Under the pieces are notes generated by a model that was not told where the DNA came from, searched no databases, and saw nothing but the letters and a program-made list of their open reading frames with translations. A stretch of DNA of 64,000 nucleotides from Paracoccus sp. UBA889 (GTDB lineage Bacteria; Pseudomonadota; Alphaproteobacteria; Rhodobacterales; Rhodobacteraceae), in the NCBI GenBank assembly GCA_002294185.1, contig DBFD01000016.1, positions 1 to 64,000 of the forward strand, read 5' to 3'. Below are positions 15,359-24,452 of the stretch, in pieces (positions within the stretch are counted from its first letter, which is position 1; every line of letters begins with the position of its first letter). The position numbers and the translations under genes were made by a program.

Positions 15359-16924
15359 GTGAGCGACCTGATCCTGCGTCTGGCCGGGCCCGTCGATCTG
15401 ACGGGACCTGGCGGCGAACGTCTGACGCCGCGCGGCATGAAGGCGCGCGGTGCGCTGGCTGTACTGGGATCCTCGGTCAAGATGCAGGTGGCTCGGCCGC
15501 GGCTGCAGGATCTGCTGTTCAGCGAACGAGAGCCGGAACAGGGCGCCGCCAGCATCCGGCAATTGCTGCGCGAGATCCGGATCGCCCTTGGACCCTGGCG
15601 GCACGCCCTGCTGACCGGGCCGGGCTGGGTCGGGCTGGACACCGATCTTGTGCGGCTGGACGTGACCGGCCGCCCCGGTGCCGATGGGCAGCGGCCGGAA
15701 TTCGCGTCCGACCTGGATATTCCCGACCCCGAATTCGAGGATTGGCTGCGTGACGCCCGCAGCCACTACGAGGATCAGGCCGACCAGGTCCTGGCCAGCG
15801 TGGTGGAACCGGACGGCGCCCCGGCGCTGATCCTGCAATCGCCGATGGCGGCCGATCCGCAGGCGGCGGTGACGGCGGCGATGATCCTGCAAGAAGCGGC
15901 GGCACGGGTCAGCGACATGCTGCCCCTGCAGGTGGTGCAGGGCGATCCGGGCATCGGCCGGATCTCGGTCGGGATCGAGCTGGGGGCGATGGCCAACAAG
16001 GCGGGGGGCAGCATCGTCATCCTGTTCGCGGCCCGGCTGCGCAGCGACGGGCGGATGCTGTGGTCGCGCCGTTTCACCATCCCGGCCGACGATACGCTGG
16101 CGCATCTGCGTCAGGTCGCGAGCAGCGTCACCGTCGCCATCCTGCACGGGGTCGAGGCCCTGCGCGAGACCGTGCCCGATCCGCGTCTGCGCCGGATGCC
16201 GCTGCAGGACGTGTTCAGCTATTCCGCGCCGCGGCTGAGACGCGCGGATGAACAGCTTGCCCAGATCGACCCCAATGGCGACAAGGCGGTGATCCTGTCG
16301 CTGCGCTCCTATATTCGCCACACGATGCTGCTGGAACGTCTGTCGAAGAACCCCGAGGATGACGCGGAACTGGCCGCCGACATGGCCGCGCGGGCGCGCG
16401 AATTGTCGCCCGGCAATCCCTCGGCGCTTGGCGTGAACGCAATGGTCGCCGCCTATCAGGGTCAGCGCGAGACCGCCTTTGACATGGCGCGCCACGCCAT
16501 GGCCATCGACGACGAAAATCCGATCGCGCGTCTGGCCTATTCCAGCGCGCTGACCAGCATGGGCCACCACCGCGAGGCCGAGGCCGAGGCCAGCGCCGCC
16601 CATAACAGCGCGCTGTCCGAACTGGGCCCCGCCGCCTGGATCCTGCGTCGGGCCATCGCCACCATGCGGGTGGGCGATCTGCCCGCGGCCGAGCGATACT
16701 TTTCGACCACTCACGGATACGCGCCCGAAAATCGCCCCGCATTGCGTTTTCTCAGCGCCATCCGCTATGAGTTGAACGACCACGAGGGCGCGCGCCGGGC
16801 ATTGCAGCAATTGAAGAAACTGGAGCCTGATTTCTCGTTGGAGCTGATGGGATCGGATGGCTATCCGGTCGATTCGCTGCGCCGCGCGGGGCTGCTGAAA
16901 GTGACGAAATCCGGGCTGATCTAG
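15359..16924 (+). CDS. SARP-like transcriptional regulator with TPR-rich C-terminus
   Basis: 521 residues from GTG 15359. Residues 1-105 match the winged-helix plus start of the BTAD region of SARP/AfsR regulators: LRLAGPVDLT, MKARGALAVL, RLQDLLFSEREPEQGAASIRQ (a few residues), LLREIRIALG and LLTGPGWVGLD. Residues 150-290 resemble the alpha/beta linker seen in cyclase- and SARP-associated TPR proteins, and 320-510 contain tetratricopeptide helices (for example AYSSALTSMGHHREAEAEASAA). No NTPase domain is present. It is divergent from the PAP2-subtilase genes across 109 bases, so it probably controls them. Its end overlaps the convergent cysQ by four bases. Confidence 0.75.
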   Translation: MSDLILRLAGPVDLTGPGGERLTPRGMKARGALAVLGSSVKMQVARPRLQDLLFSEREPEQGAASIRQLLREIRIALGPWRHALLTGPGWVGLDTDLVRLDVTGRPGADGQRPEFASDLDIPDPEFEDWLRDARSHYEDQADQVLASVVEPDGAPALILQSPMAADPQAAVTAAMILQEAAARVSDMLPLQVVQGDPGIGRISVGIELGAMANKAGGSIVILFAARLRSDGRMLWSRRFTIPADDTLAHLRQVASSVTVAILHGVEALRETVPDPRLRRMPLQDVFSYSAPRLRRADEQLAQIDPNGDKAVILSLRSYIRHTMLLERLSKNPEDDAELAADMAARARELSPGNPSALGVNAMVAAYQGQRETAFDMARHAMAIDDENPIARLAYSSALTSMGHHREAEAEASAAHNSALSELGPAAWILRRAIATMRVGDLPAAERYFSTTHGYAPENRPALRFLSAIRYELNDHEGARRALQQLKKLEPDFSLELMGSDGYPVDSLRRAGLLKVTKSGLI

Positions 16925-17706
16925 CCGCGCCTCAGCGCCGTCAGCATCTGGTCGTGCAGACGCGGGCCGGCGACGATCAGCCCGTCCACCATCGCGCGCG
17001 GCCCGTTGAACCGCATCCGCGCGCCCTGCCGGTCGCTGACCGCGGCGCCGGCGCGTTCCGCGATCAGGCTGCCCGCCGCGATGTCCCATTCCCAGGCCGC
17101 CCGCAGCGACAGCGCCGCGTCGAAACGCCCCTCGGCGGCAAGGCACAGCCGCCACGCCAGCGAGGGGCGGAATTCGCGCCGAAAGCCCGGCACGCGGCCG
17201 TCGCGCCAGAACCCCGGCTCGGCGGCGGCGCGATAGGTCAGCACGCGCGCGCCCGCGATCCCGGCATCGCTGGGTGCAATGGGCCGGCCGTTCAGCAGCG
17301 CCGGGCCGTTAGCGAAGGCGGTATAGGTCAGATCCATCGCCGGAAGATGCACGATGGCGGCGGTGATCCGGTCGCCATGCGCGACGGCCAGCGAATGCGC
17401 GAAACCCTCCTGCCCGGCGATGAAGGCGCGGGTGCCGTCGATCGGGTCGATGATGAAGCAATGGCTGGCATCCAGCCGCGAGGGATCGGCCTCGCTTTCC
17501 TCGGACAGCCAGCCGTAATCGGGCCGGGCGCGTCGCAGGATCGTCTCCAGCGTCTCGTTCACGGCCAGATCGGCCTCGGTCACGGGGCCGGCGCCGTCGG
17601 GTTTTTCCCAGGATTGCGGCTGTTGACGCCAGTATCGCATCGCGATCGGCCCCGCTTGCCGCGCGGCATCCGCCAGCAGCGCCAGATCGGCCTCAGGCCC
17701 CGGCAA
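16921..17706 (-). CDS. cysQ: 3'(2'),5'-bisphosphate nucleotidase / inositol monophosphatase family, CysQ-like
   Basis: 261 residues. Metal-binding motifs of the family are present: WLSEESEAD (about 67-75), IDPIDGTRAFI (87-97) and AWEWDIAAGSLIAERAG near 204-220. CysQ removes 3'-phosphoadenosine-5'-phosphate made during sulfate assimilation; inositol monophosphatases are close relatives, so the substrate is inferred. The start is a TTG at 17706 with GAGGG upstream, lying inside the end of pmbA, which suggests coupled translation. Confidence 0.82.
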   Translation of the reverse strand: MPGPEADLALLADAARQAGPIAMRYWRQQPQSWEKPDGAGPVTEADLAVNETLETILRRARPDYGWLSEESEADPSRLDASHCFIIDPIDGTRAFIAGQEGFAHSLAVAHGDRITAAIVHLPAMDLTYTAFANGPALLNGRPIAPSDAGIAGARVLTYRAAAEPGFWRDGRVPGFRREFRPSLAWRLCLAAEGRFDAALSLRAAWEWDIAAGSLIAERAGAAVSDRQGARMRFNGPRAMVDGLIVAGPRLHDQMLTALRRG

Positions 17707-19048
17707 CGGTCATTCCCTCGACGCGCAGACTGGGCACCTCGGCCCCGCGCCAGGGCAGCGCGTCGTTGGCCGCCTCGATGCGCATCAGCATGTCACGCAG
17801 ATTGCCGGCGATGGTGCATTCGTTGACCGGATAGGCGATCTGGCCGTTCTCGACCCAGAAACCCGCGGCGCCGCGCGAATAATCGCCCGTCGTGCCATTG
17901 ATCGAGGCCCCCAGCATCGAGGTCACGACCAGCCCCCGCCCCATCTCGGCGATCATCTGGTCCCGGGTCTTCGCGCCCGGTGTCAGGATCACGTTCGCCG
18001 TCGTGGGCGAGGGCGCCGAGGCCAGCCCGCGCGCCGCCGATCCGGTGCTGTCCAGCCCCAGCTTGCGCCCCGTCGCCAGATCCAGCGTCCAGCCTTGCAG
18101 CACGCCATCGGCGACGATCCTGCGCCGGCGCGTCGCCAGCCCCTCGACATCGAAGGGCCGAGACGAGGGATAGCGCGGGCGCAGCGGATCCTCGGTCAGG
18201 TCGAAGCCCGCCGGCAGGACCGGCTGATCCAGCGCGCGCAGCAGCCAGCTGGCCCCCCGCGCGATGGCGCTGCCATTGACCGCGCCCAGCAGATGCCCGA
18301 TCAGCGAGGCCGAGACGCGGCGGTCATAGAGGATCGGAAACGCCCCGGTGGGCGGCTTGCGCGACCCGGCGCGGGCCAGCGTGCGTTCGGCCGCCAGTCG
18401 CCCGATCTCTTCCGGCTCGGGCAGGTCGGCGGTGAAGGCGCGGGATTCGGCGGCGTAATCGCGTTCCATGCCCAGCCCCTCGCCGGTGATCGCCACCGCC
18501 GAAATCACGTGGCCGGTCCGTCCGTAGCCGCCGGAAAACCCGTTCGAGGCCGCCAGCCAAAGCTGACGCCGCATGAAGGATGCATTGGCGGATTCGACCT
18601 GTGCGATGCCCGGCAAGGCCAGCGCCGCCGCCTCGGCCCGCAGCGCCAGATCCTGAAGGTGGTCGGGGGCGGGATCGGCGCTGTCATCGGACAATTCCAG
18701 CCCCGAGGCGTCGCGCCGATCGGTCAGTTGCCCGGGCGCGGCCAGCCCCAGATGATCATCGACCGGCGCTTCGCGGGCCATGGCGACGGCGCGGTCGGCC
18801 ATCTGTGCGATCGCCGCATCCGTATGGTCCGAACCCGAGACGCAGGCCTGCCGCCCGCCGATCAGGACGCGCAGGCCGATCTCGACCCCTTCGGCGCGGT
18901 CGGCATGTTCCAGCCCGCCCGCGCGCACGTCGATGCTGACCGACTGGCCCGAAAGCGCCAGCGCATCGGCCTGATCCGCGCCTGCCGCCGTCGCGGCCTG
19001 GATCAGCCGTTGGGCCAGATCCTGCAATCGGGGGGTTGTGCTGCTCAT
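17693..19048 (-). CDS. pmbA: PmbA/TldE metalloprotease-like protein
   Basis: 451 residues, the normal length. The sequence matches the PmbA (TldE) half of the TldD-TldE protease: N-terminal ATAAGADQADAL, central NGFSGGYGRTGH, and the C-terminal GASINGTTGDYSRGAAGFWVENG (quoted in part). TldE lacks the HExxxH zinc motif and needs TldD, which is not in the window, for activity; the pair trims peptides such as microcin B17 and degrades CcdA in Escherichia coli. ATG 19048 has GAGGACTTC upstream. It is followed by the overlapping cysQ. Confidence 0.9.
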   Translation of the reverse strand: MSSTTPRLQDLAQRLIQAATAAGADQADALALSGQSVSIDVRAGGLEHADRAEGVEIGLRVLIGGRQACVSGSDHTDAAIAQMADRAVAMAREAPVDDHLGLAAPGQLTDRRDASGLELSDDSADPAPDHLQDLALRAEAAALALPGIAQVESANASFMRRQLWLAASNGFSGGYGRTGHVISAVAITGEGLGMERDYAAESRAFTADLPEPEEIGRLAAERTLARAGSRKPPTGAFPILYDRRVSASLIGHLLGAVNGSAIARGASWLLRALDQPVLPAGFDLTEDPLRPRYPSSRPFDVEGLATRRRRIVADGVLQGWTLDLATGRKLGLDSTGSAARGLASAPSPTTANVILTPGAKTRDQMIAEMGRGLVVTSMLGASINGTTGDYSRGAAGFWVENGQIAYPVNECTIAGNLRDMLMRIEAANDALPWRGAEVPSLRVEGMTVAGA

Positions 19049-19281
19049 GAAGTCCTCGTTGTTCGGCGTCCTCTTTTCCCGCGACCCGAAGCGATGCGCA
19101 AATGAAAAGGGTGATCCGCGGCCGGACTGCGCCGCGAAACCGGGGCACGGACGCCAGCGGGCGCGGCCCGGTCAGCCTGCCGCATCCCGATTCCGGGCGG
19201 GCGTCGATGCGCGGTCGGTGATGCGCGCCATGGCGCGAGACGGTCGGGACAACCCTGCCCCGACCCGGCTTGCCTTGCGGC

Positions 19282-20874
19282 CTATTTCACCTGCTGGCCA
19301 TTGGCAAAGATCGACCCGCCCTCGCGGAATTCGATCTCGGTCGTCATCGTCTCGGGATCGCTGTCCGAGGGGCGGGCGAACATGGCCAGCATCATCCGCG
19401 TCGCCATCAGCTGTTCCTGCGGCAGCAGGCCCATGGCCGACAATGTCTCCAGCAGGGTGTTCAGGCCCGTGAAGCTGCCCTGGATCTTGCCGACCGGCTC
19501 GTTGGGCGTATCGCCGAAGGCAAGCTGGCCGGTCAGATCGGCCTTGGCCCCCACCGCATCCAGCGCAATCCTGTTGATCGTCAGATCCTGCGGCGCGAAG
19601 GGCATGTCGGGGCCTGCGGGCTGATCGGCCGGGTTCCCGGCGGCGAGATCGCCACTGGCCGCAGGATCCTGTTCGCGCTGCATCTTCTCGGCCAGCGCCG
19701 GATCCAGCAGGTCCCTGCCGACCAGCGCATTGCCCGACAGATCCACGGTCAGACTGGCCGGGTCGCGGGGCAGCTTGGCCTGCGGATCGAACAGGCCCCA
19801 GATCGCATCGCCCATCGTCAGCCCGCTGAGGCTGTAGGCAAGCGTGAAGGGCTGCGGCTGGTCCGAAGCGGTCACCGGCAGCATCATCTTGGCCGAGGTC
19901 TCGGCGACGGCATAGGTGATCGGGAAGGGAAGCGAGCCGAGGGTCATCTCGACCGCGCTGTTCTTGCCCGAGCCTTCATAGCCCAGCCCGTCCTTCGACA
20001 TCGAGAACGCCATGCTGCTGGGGCCGGCGGCATAGCTGGCCTTGCCGTCTTGCGGCTGGCCGTCCTCGTCCTGACCGGAAAAGACGAACTCGCCCGAAAC
20101 CCTTCCCATCGTCAGGGTTCCGTCCAGCGCCATCCCGGATGCCAGCGCGCTGTTCAGCGCCTGCGGTTCCGAGGGCGCGTCCGACGGCATCTGCATCCAG
20201 CCGCTTGCGGTCAGATCCGTGACATTGCCGCTGGCGTCGATCTGTCCGGTCCCGCCCGAGCCGTCCTGCTGCACAGGCTCTTTCGCGCTGAGGGCGATGT
20301 CCACGCCGGCGGCGCTGAGATCATAGGTGATCCGGCCGGCCGTGCCGTCCTGGTTCTGCTGGCGGCCCTTCACGTCGTTCAGCAGGATCGTCAAGGGTGC
20401 CTTGCCGTCCTGCGCCGCGCCGCCGGTGAAGGTCGCCGCAACCTTGATCTGCGGATAGACGACCTCGTGGGTCATCGCGTCGGGCGTGCCTGAACTGATC
20501 ATCTCGTTGTCGGGCAGCGACACGGTGGCATCGAACTCGACCGGCTCGCCCTCGGGCGGGGTGGTGATCGAATCGATCAGCGTATCGCCCTCGATCATCG
20601 TGCGGACCTTGGCATCGCCGGTCTGCTGCAGGATCATCTTCGGCACGGTGATCGTCGTCGTGCTGGCCGTGTCCGCCGCCGGCGGCGAAAGCGTGATGTC
20701 CGAAACGGTCAGCGTGTCGCCGGATTCGTCGCGCTGGCCCACCTCGACCTTGTAACCCATCGCGGTGTAATAGCTTTCGAGACTGTCCCAGACCTGCGCC
20801 GGCGTCAGTTCGGCCAGGACCGGCGCGGCCCCCGCGATCAGCGCCACGGCCGAGGTGGCAAGCAAACGGATCAT
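19282..20874 (-). CDS. Exported DUF2125-type protein
   Basis: 530 residues with a signal peptide (MIRLLATSAVALIAGAAPVLA, cleavage near 21). The body is rich in beta-strands, Thr, Ser and Asp, with GDTLTVSDITLS-like repeats of the 'amphipathic barrel/plug' style common in the DUF2125 group of Rhodobacterales; the family call is from general resemblance. It has no enzymatic motif. ATG 20874 is preceded by AAAGG. A periplasmic location is expected; the function is unknown. The 233 bases between its stop and pmbA hold no gene I can support. Confidence 0.65.
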   Translation of the reverse strand: MIRLLATSAVALIAGAAPVLAELTPAQVWDSLESYYTAMGYKVEVGQRDESGDTLTVSDITLSPPAADTASTTTITVPKMILQQTGDAKVRTMIEGDTLIDSITTPPEGEPVEFDATVSLPDNEMISSGTPDAMTHEVVYPQIKVAATFTGGAAQDGKAPLTILLNDVKGRQQNQDGTAGRITYDLSAAGVDIALSAKEPVQQDGSGGTGQIDASGNVTDLTASGWMQMPSDAPSEPQALNSALASGMALDGTLTMGRVSGEFVFSGQDEDGQPQDGKASYAAGPSSMAFSMSKDGLGYEGSGKNSAVEMTLGSLPFPITYAVAETSAKMMLPVTASDQPQPFTLAYSLSGLTMGDAIWGLFDPQAKLPRDPASLTVDLSGNALVGRDLLDPALAEKMQREQDPAASGDLAAGNPADQPAGPDMPFAPQDLTINRIALDAVGAKADLTGQLAFGDTPNEPVGKIQGSFTGLNTLLETLSAMGLLPQEQLMATRMMLAMFARPSDSDPETMTTEIEFREGGSIFANGQQVK

Positions 20875-20950
20875 GACGGATACCTTTCGACACGAAATTC
20901 TTTGCGAAACTGTCTGACACAGCCTCCCGCGGAGGGAAAGGGAACATTCC

Positions 20951-21184
20951 GTGATCCGCCGCGAGACGCGCGACGGTCCGGCCATCCTGACCCTTGACCG
21001 CCCCGCCCCGCCCAATTCCCTGGCCGAGGCGATGTTGCGCGATCTGACCGCCCGCCTCGACAATCTGGCCGCGTCCGATTGCCGGGCGCCGGTTGGGGCC
21101 GCGACCGCACTGGCGGCCGATGGCCCTGCGGCATCGGCCGCCCATGCCGCCGCGATCAGGCGGATGGCCTCGGTTCAGGCATAG
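20951..21184 (+). pseudogene. Truncated, decayed enoyl-CoA hydratase/isomerase remnant
   Basis: A 77-codon frame from GTG 20951 aligns with the N-terminus of crotonases: IRRETRDGPAILTLDRP, then LAEAMLRDLTARLDNLAA, then LAADGPAASAAHAAAIRRM in place of the usual LxGxGPAFSAGHDLxEI. The oxyanion-hole segment AGHDL has become AAHAA, and the frame ends with TAG ten bases inside the DUF2853 gene on the other strand. About 180 residues of a normal crotonase are missing. It is probably a remnant of a lost gene cut at the DUF2853 junction; it could also be an unused short ORF. Confidence 0.5.
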
Positions 21185-21516
21185 ACCGATTGTTTCTTGA
21201 AGTGCTGGCACAGCAGGTAATAGACGACCGCGCGGTATTTGCTGCGGTTCGACCGGCCGTATCTGTCGATCACCGCGTGGACGCCTTCCATCAGTGCCGG
21301 ACCGTCGGGAAGCCCCAGCTTTTTCATCAGATAGTTCTTTCGGATCCGGTCCAGTTCGGCCTCGTCGCTGGCCGCGACGGTTTCGGCGTCGTTGTTGTAG
21401 ATCGACGGACCGCAGCCGATCGTCACCTTGCGCAGCAGGTCCATGTCGGGTTCGACCCCCAGCTTGTCGCGGATGTCGCCGGCATATTTCCCGATCAGTT
21501 CGTCACGCTTGCTCAT
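21175..21516 (-). CDS. DUF2853 family protein
   Basis: 113 residues, matching the small cytoplasmic DUF2853 family: MSKRDELIGKYAG at the start, KVTIGCGPSIYNNDAETVA in the middle and YRAVVYYLLCQHF near the end. The function is unknown. ATG 21516 has a strong GGAGGGAGAG site directly upstream; the frame stays open upstream only through the TRAP permease region in another frame. It lies 75 bases from the end of dctM on the same strand. Confidence 0.8.
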   Translation of the reverse strand: MSKRDELIGKYAGDIRDKLGVEPDMDLLRKVTIGCGPSIYNNDAETVAASDEAELDRIRKNYLMKKLGLPDGPALMEGVHAVIDRYGRSNRSKYRAVVYYLLCQHFKKQSVYA

Positions 21517-21590
21517 CTCTCCCTCCGGGTTTTCGTATCGGACCGGGGCAGGATGCGGCGAGGTCTGACATTTATCAACAAATTCCGCCC

Positions 21591-22883
21591 CTAGCCGCGC
21601 GAGAAGCCGCTGATGGCGGGCAGCCAGGTCGAAAGGCCGGGCACGAAGGTCAGGATCGCCAGAACCACCAGCGCGGCCAGAAAGAAGGGCGGCAATTCGC
21701 GGATCAGCGCCGAGGGGCGCTGGTTGGTGGCCGAGGCAACGACGAAGATCAGGCCGCCGACCGGGGGCGTGATCAGTCCGAAGGTCAGGTTGACGATCAC
21801 GATGATCGCGAAGTGATCGGCGGCGATGCCGAGGCTGTTGGCGATGGGTGCCAGGATCGGCACAAGGATCATCACCCCCGGCAGCGGGTCCATGAACATG
21901 CCGAAGACCAGCAGAAGCAGGTTGACCATCAGCAGAAAGGCGACGGGCGACAGGTTCATCGCGATCACCGCGTCGGCCATCGCCTGCGGCACGCCCTCGA
22001 TGATCAGCACCCAGGCAAAGGCGCGCGCGCCGGCAAGGATCATCAGCACCGCGACCGACATGATCCCGGCCCGCCAGAACGCCCCCCAGAGATCCGCGAA
22101 TGTGAAGCCGCGATAGATCACGGCGCTGACGAGGATCGCATAGACGACGGCGATGACGGATGCCTCGGTCGGCGTGAACACACCGCCGCGGATGCCGCCC
22201 ACGATCAGCACCACCAGAGCCAGCGCCGGCAGCGCGGCGACGGTGTTGCGGATCATCTGCAGGACGGGCGGACGCGGTTCGGCGCTGCGATAGCCGCGCT
22301 TGCGGCTGATCCACCAGTTCACCCCGGCCATCGCGGCGGAAATCAGCAGCCCCGGCAGGATCCCGGCCATGAACAGCGACCCCACCGACACGTTGCGGTC
22401 CTGCAGCGCATAGATGATCATCGTGATCGAGGGCGGGATGATCGGGCCGACGACCGATGTGGCGATGGTCAGCGCCCCGGCATAGGCGCGGCTGTAGCCG
22501 CCCTTCTCCATCATCCGCACCATCATCGCCCCCGGCCCCGCCGCATCCGCCAGCGCCGAGCCTGAAATTCCCGCGAACAGGGTCGAGGTCAGGACATTGG
22601 CATAGCCCAGCCCACCCCGCAGATGGCCCACGAATTGCGCGGCAAAGCGCAGCAGCATGGCGGAAATCGCACCCGCCGACATGATTTCGGCTGCCAGGAT
22701 GAAGAAGGGCACGGCCAGCAGGGGAAAGCTGTCGAGGCCGGTGAACATCTCCTTGACGACGACCACCAGCGGATAGCTGCCCGCCAGCGACACCGCCGCA
22801 AAGGCCGCCATCGCCAGCGCGAAGGCCACCGGCACGCCGAGGATCATCAGGATCAGGAAGGCGGCGACCAGGATCTCAACCAC
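21591..22883 (-). CDS. dctM: TRAP transporter large permease, DctM
   Basis: 430 residues with about 12 hydrophobic segments. Typical DctM features are VPFFILAAEIMSAG and TSTLFAGISGSALADAAGPG near 85-125. Together with DctQ it forms the sodium-driven permease for substrate delivered by DctP. GTG 22883 overlaps the dctQ stop by eight bases. The three genes form one dctP-dctQ-dctM operon. Confidence 0.93.
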   Translation of the reverse strand: MVEILVAAFLILMILGVPVAFALAMAAFAAVSLAGSYPLVVVVKEMFTGLDSFPLLAVPFFILAAEIMSAGAISAMLLRFAAQFVGHLRGGLGYANVLTSTLFAGISGSALADAAGPGAMMVRMMEKGGYSRAYAGALTIATSVVGPIIPPSITMIIYALQDRNVSVGSLFMAGILPGLLISAAMAGVNWWISRKRGYRSAEPRPPVLQMIRNTVAALPALALVVLIVGGIRGGVFTPTEASVIAVVYAILVSAVIYRGFTFADLWGAFWRAGIMSVAVLMILAGARAFAWVLIIEGVPQAMADAVIAMNLSPVAFLLMVNLLLLVFGMFMDPLPGVMILVPILAPIANSLGIAADHFAIIVIVNLTFGLITPPVGGLIFVVASATNQRPSALIRELPPFFLAALVVLAILTFVPGLSTWLPAISGFSRG

Positions 22884-23370
22884 GCGCGGCCTCGTCGGTG
22901 GCGTTGAAACCCGCCTGCAGGTATCGCGGGGCGATCAGCGCCAGATGCACCATCATCAGCGCGAAGCCGGCGGGCATCGCGGCATAGACCCAGTACATCG
23001 GCAATCGAAGCGCGGCGGATTTCTGGATCGCCATGCGATTCATGTAGTCGATGCCAACCCAGACCATGAAACCGAAGAAAGCGAACAGGATCAGAAGGAT
23101 GGCCCAGCGGAGCGCGCGCTGCGCGGGGCCGGGCAGTGCCTCTTGCGCATTGGCGATGGCGACATGGGCACCCTCGCGCAGGGCCAGCCCGGCACCAAGG
23201 AAGGTCAGCCAGATCATCGTGTAGCGCGCGACCTCGTCCGACCATGTCAGCGAGAATCCCAGCAGGTAGCGCCCGGCCACATTCGCGCCGACGACCGCCG
23301 CCATCACCGCGAGGCCGGCGATGACGACGGTGCCGTTCAGCACCACGAACAGGCGTTCCAGCCGGCGCAT
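22876..23370 (-). CDS. dctQ: TRAP transporter small permease, DctQ
   Basis: 164 residues with four membrane helices. VGANVAGRYLLGFSLTWSDEVARY is the DctQ signature region (residues about 27-50), followed by LTFLGAGLALREGAHV. It lies between DctP (5-base gap) and DctM (8-base overlap). Its role is the structural half of the TRAP permease. Confidence 0.9.
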   Translation of the reverse strand: MRRLERLFVVLNGTVVIAGLAVMAAVVGANVAGRYLLGFSLTWSDEVARYTMIWLTFLGAGLALREGAHVAIANAQEALPGPAQRALRWAILLILFAFFGFMVWVGIDYMNRMAIQKSAALRLPMYWVYAAMPAGFALMMVHLALIAPRYLQAGFNATDEAARG

Positions 23371-23375
23371 CGGCC

Positions 23376-24344
23376 CTATTGTTCGGCCTGGATGCGGTCC
23401 ATCAGATCCTTGCCGAACTGCGCCTCGTAGTCCTTGTAGGGGCCTTCCAGCGCGGCGCGGAAGGCGGCCTTCTGGTCGGGCGTCAATTCGTTGACCTGCA
23501 TTCCGGCCTGTTTCAGTGTCTCGACACCCGAAGCCTCGACCTCATCGACATAGGCCCGCATCGCCGTGACCGCATCCTTGGCGGCCTTGTCGAAAGCGGC
23601 CTTCTGGCTGTCGTCGAGACTGTTCCACAGCGCGGGGGAAATCAGGATGACGGCGGGAGAATAGACGTGGCCGTCCAGCGTCAGGTATTTCTGCACCTCG
23701 TTCAGCTTGGCCGAAACGATCACCGAAAGCGGATTTTCCTGGCCGTCGATGGCGCCCTGTTGCAGCGCCCCGATCACCTCGGGCCAGGCCATCGGCGTGG
23801 GCGCGGCGCCAAGCGCCTCGAACGCCTTGATATGGACCGGGTTTTCCATCGTGCGGATCTTCAGCCCCTTGGCATCGGCGGGGGTGGTGATGGGTCCCCG
23901 ATTATTCGTGATATGGCGAAAGCCCTGCTCGCCCCAGGCCAGCGCGTGCAGCCCGGCCTCGTCGAACCTGGCCAGCATTTCCTGCCCGATCTCGCCGTCC
24001 AGGACGCGGCGCGCATGATCGAGACTGCTGAACAGGAACGGCACGTCGAAGACGCCCACTTCGGGCACGAAATTCGACAGCGTTCCGGTCGACACGATGG
24101 TCATGTCCACCGTGCCAAGCTGCACACCCTCGACCACTTCGCGTTCGCCGCCAAGTCCCGACGAGGGAAAATCCTTGAAGGTGAAAGCATCGCCCAACTG
24201 GTCGGTGACCGATTTCTCGAAGGCCTTGGCCGCGACGCCGTAATGGCTGTCCTCGGCCAGCGCATAGCCGATCTTCACCTCTCTGGCGGCGGCGGGCGTG
24301 GCGAAGACCGCGCCCAAAAGCGCGGCGGTGCAGATGTGTTTCAT
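23376..24344 (-). CDS. dctP: TRAP transporter periplasmic substrate-binding protein, DctP
   Basis: 322 residues with a cleavable signal (cleavage after ATPAAA, near residue 20). DctP landmarks are GEREVVEGVQLGTVDM, GLKIRTMENPVHIKAFEALG with the Arg that binds the carboxylate, and GALQQGAIDGQENP. The ligand is probably an organic acid, but it cannot be read from the sequence. ATG 24344 follows GGGAGGATCTC. No regulator is adjacent. Confidence 0.92.
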   Translation of the reverse strand: MKHICTAALLGAVFATPAAAREVKIGYALAEDSHYGVAAKAFEKSVTDQLGDAFTFKDFPSSGLGGEREVVEGVQLGTVDMTIVSTGTLSNFVPEVGVFDVPFLFSSLDHARRVLDGEIGQEMLARFDEAGLHALAWGEQGFRHITNNRGPITTPADAKGLKIRTMENPVHIKAFEALGAAPTPMAWPEVIGALQQGAIDGQENPLSVIVSAKLNEVQKYLTLDGHVYSPAVILISPALWNSLDDSQKAAFDKAAKDAVTAMRAYVDEVEASGVETLKQAGMQVNELTPDQKAAFRAALEGPYKDYEAQFGKDLMDRIQAEQ

Positions 24345-24452
24345 GAGATCCTCCCTCTTGCGGCGCGATCCTGCATGACCCGAAGGCCATGCGCAATCGC
24401 GGTTCCGGCCGCAAGAAAAGCCTGAAATGGCGCGGAGGATCAAGCCTCGCCG

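Noticed and set aside
19049..19281. Possible short gene between pmbA and the DUF2125-type gene
   Set aside because: The frames here are Arg/Gly/Pro-rich with no ribosome-binding site and no family resemblance.
21175..22314. 379-codon frame joining DUF2853 to the TRAP region
   Set aside because: The upstream part is the dctM complement frame. DUF2853 has its own strong ribosome-binding site and ATG at 21516.
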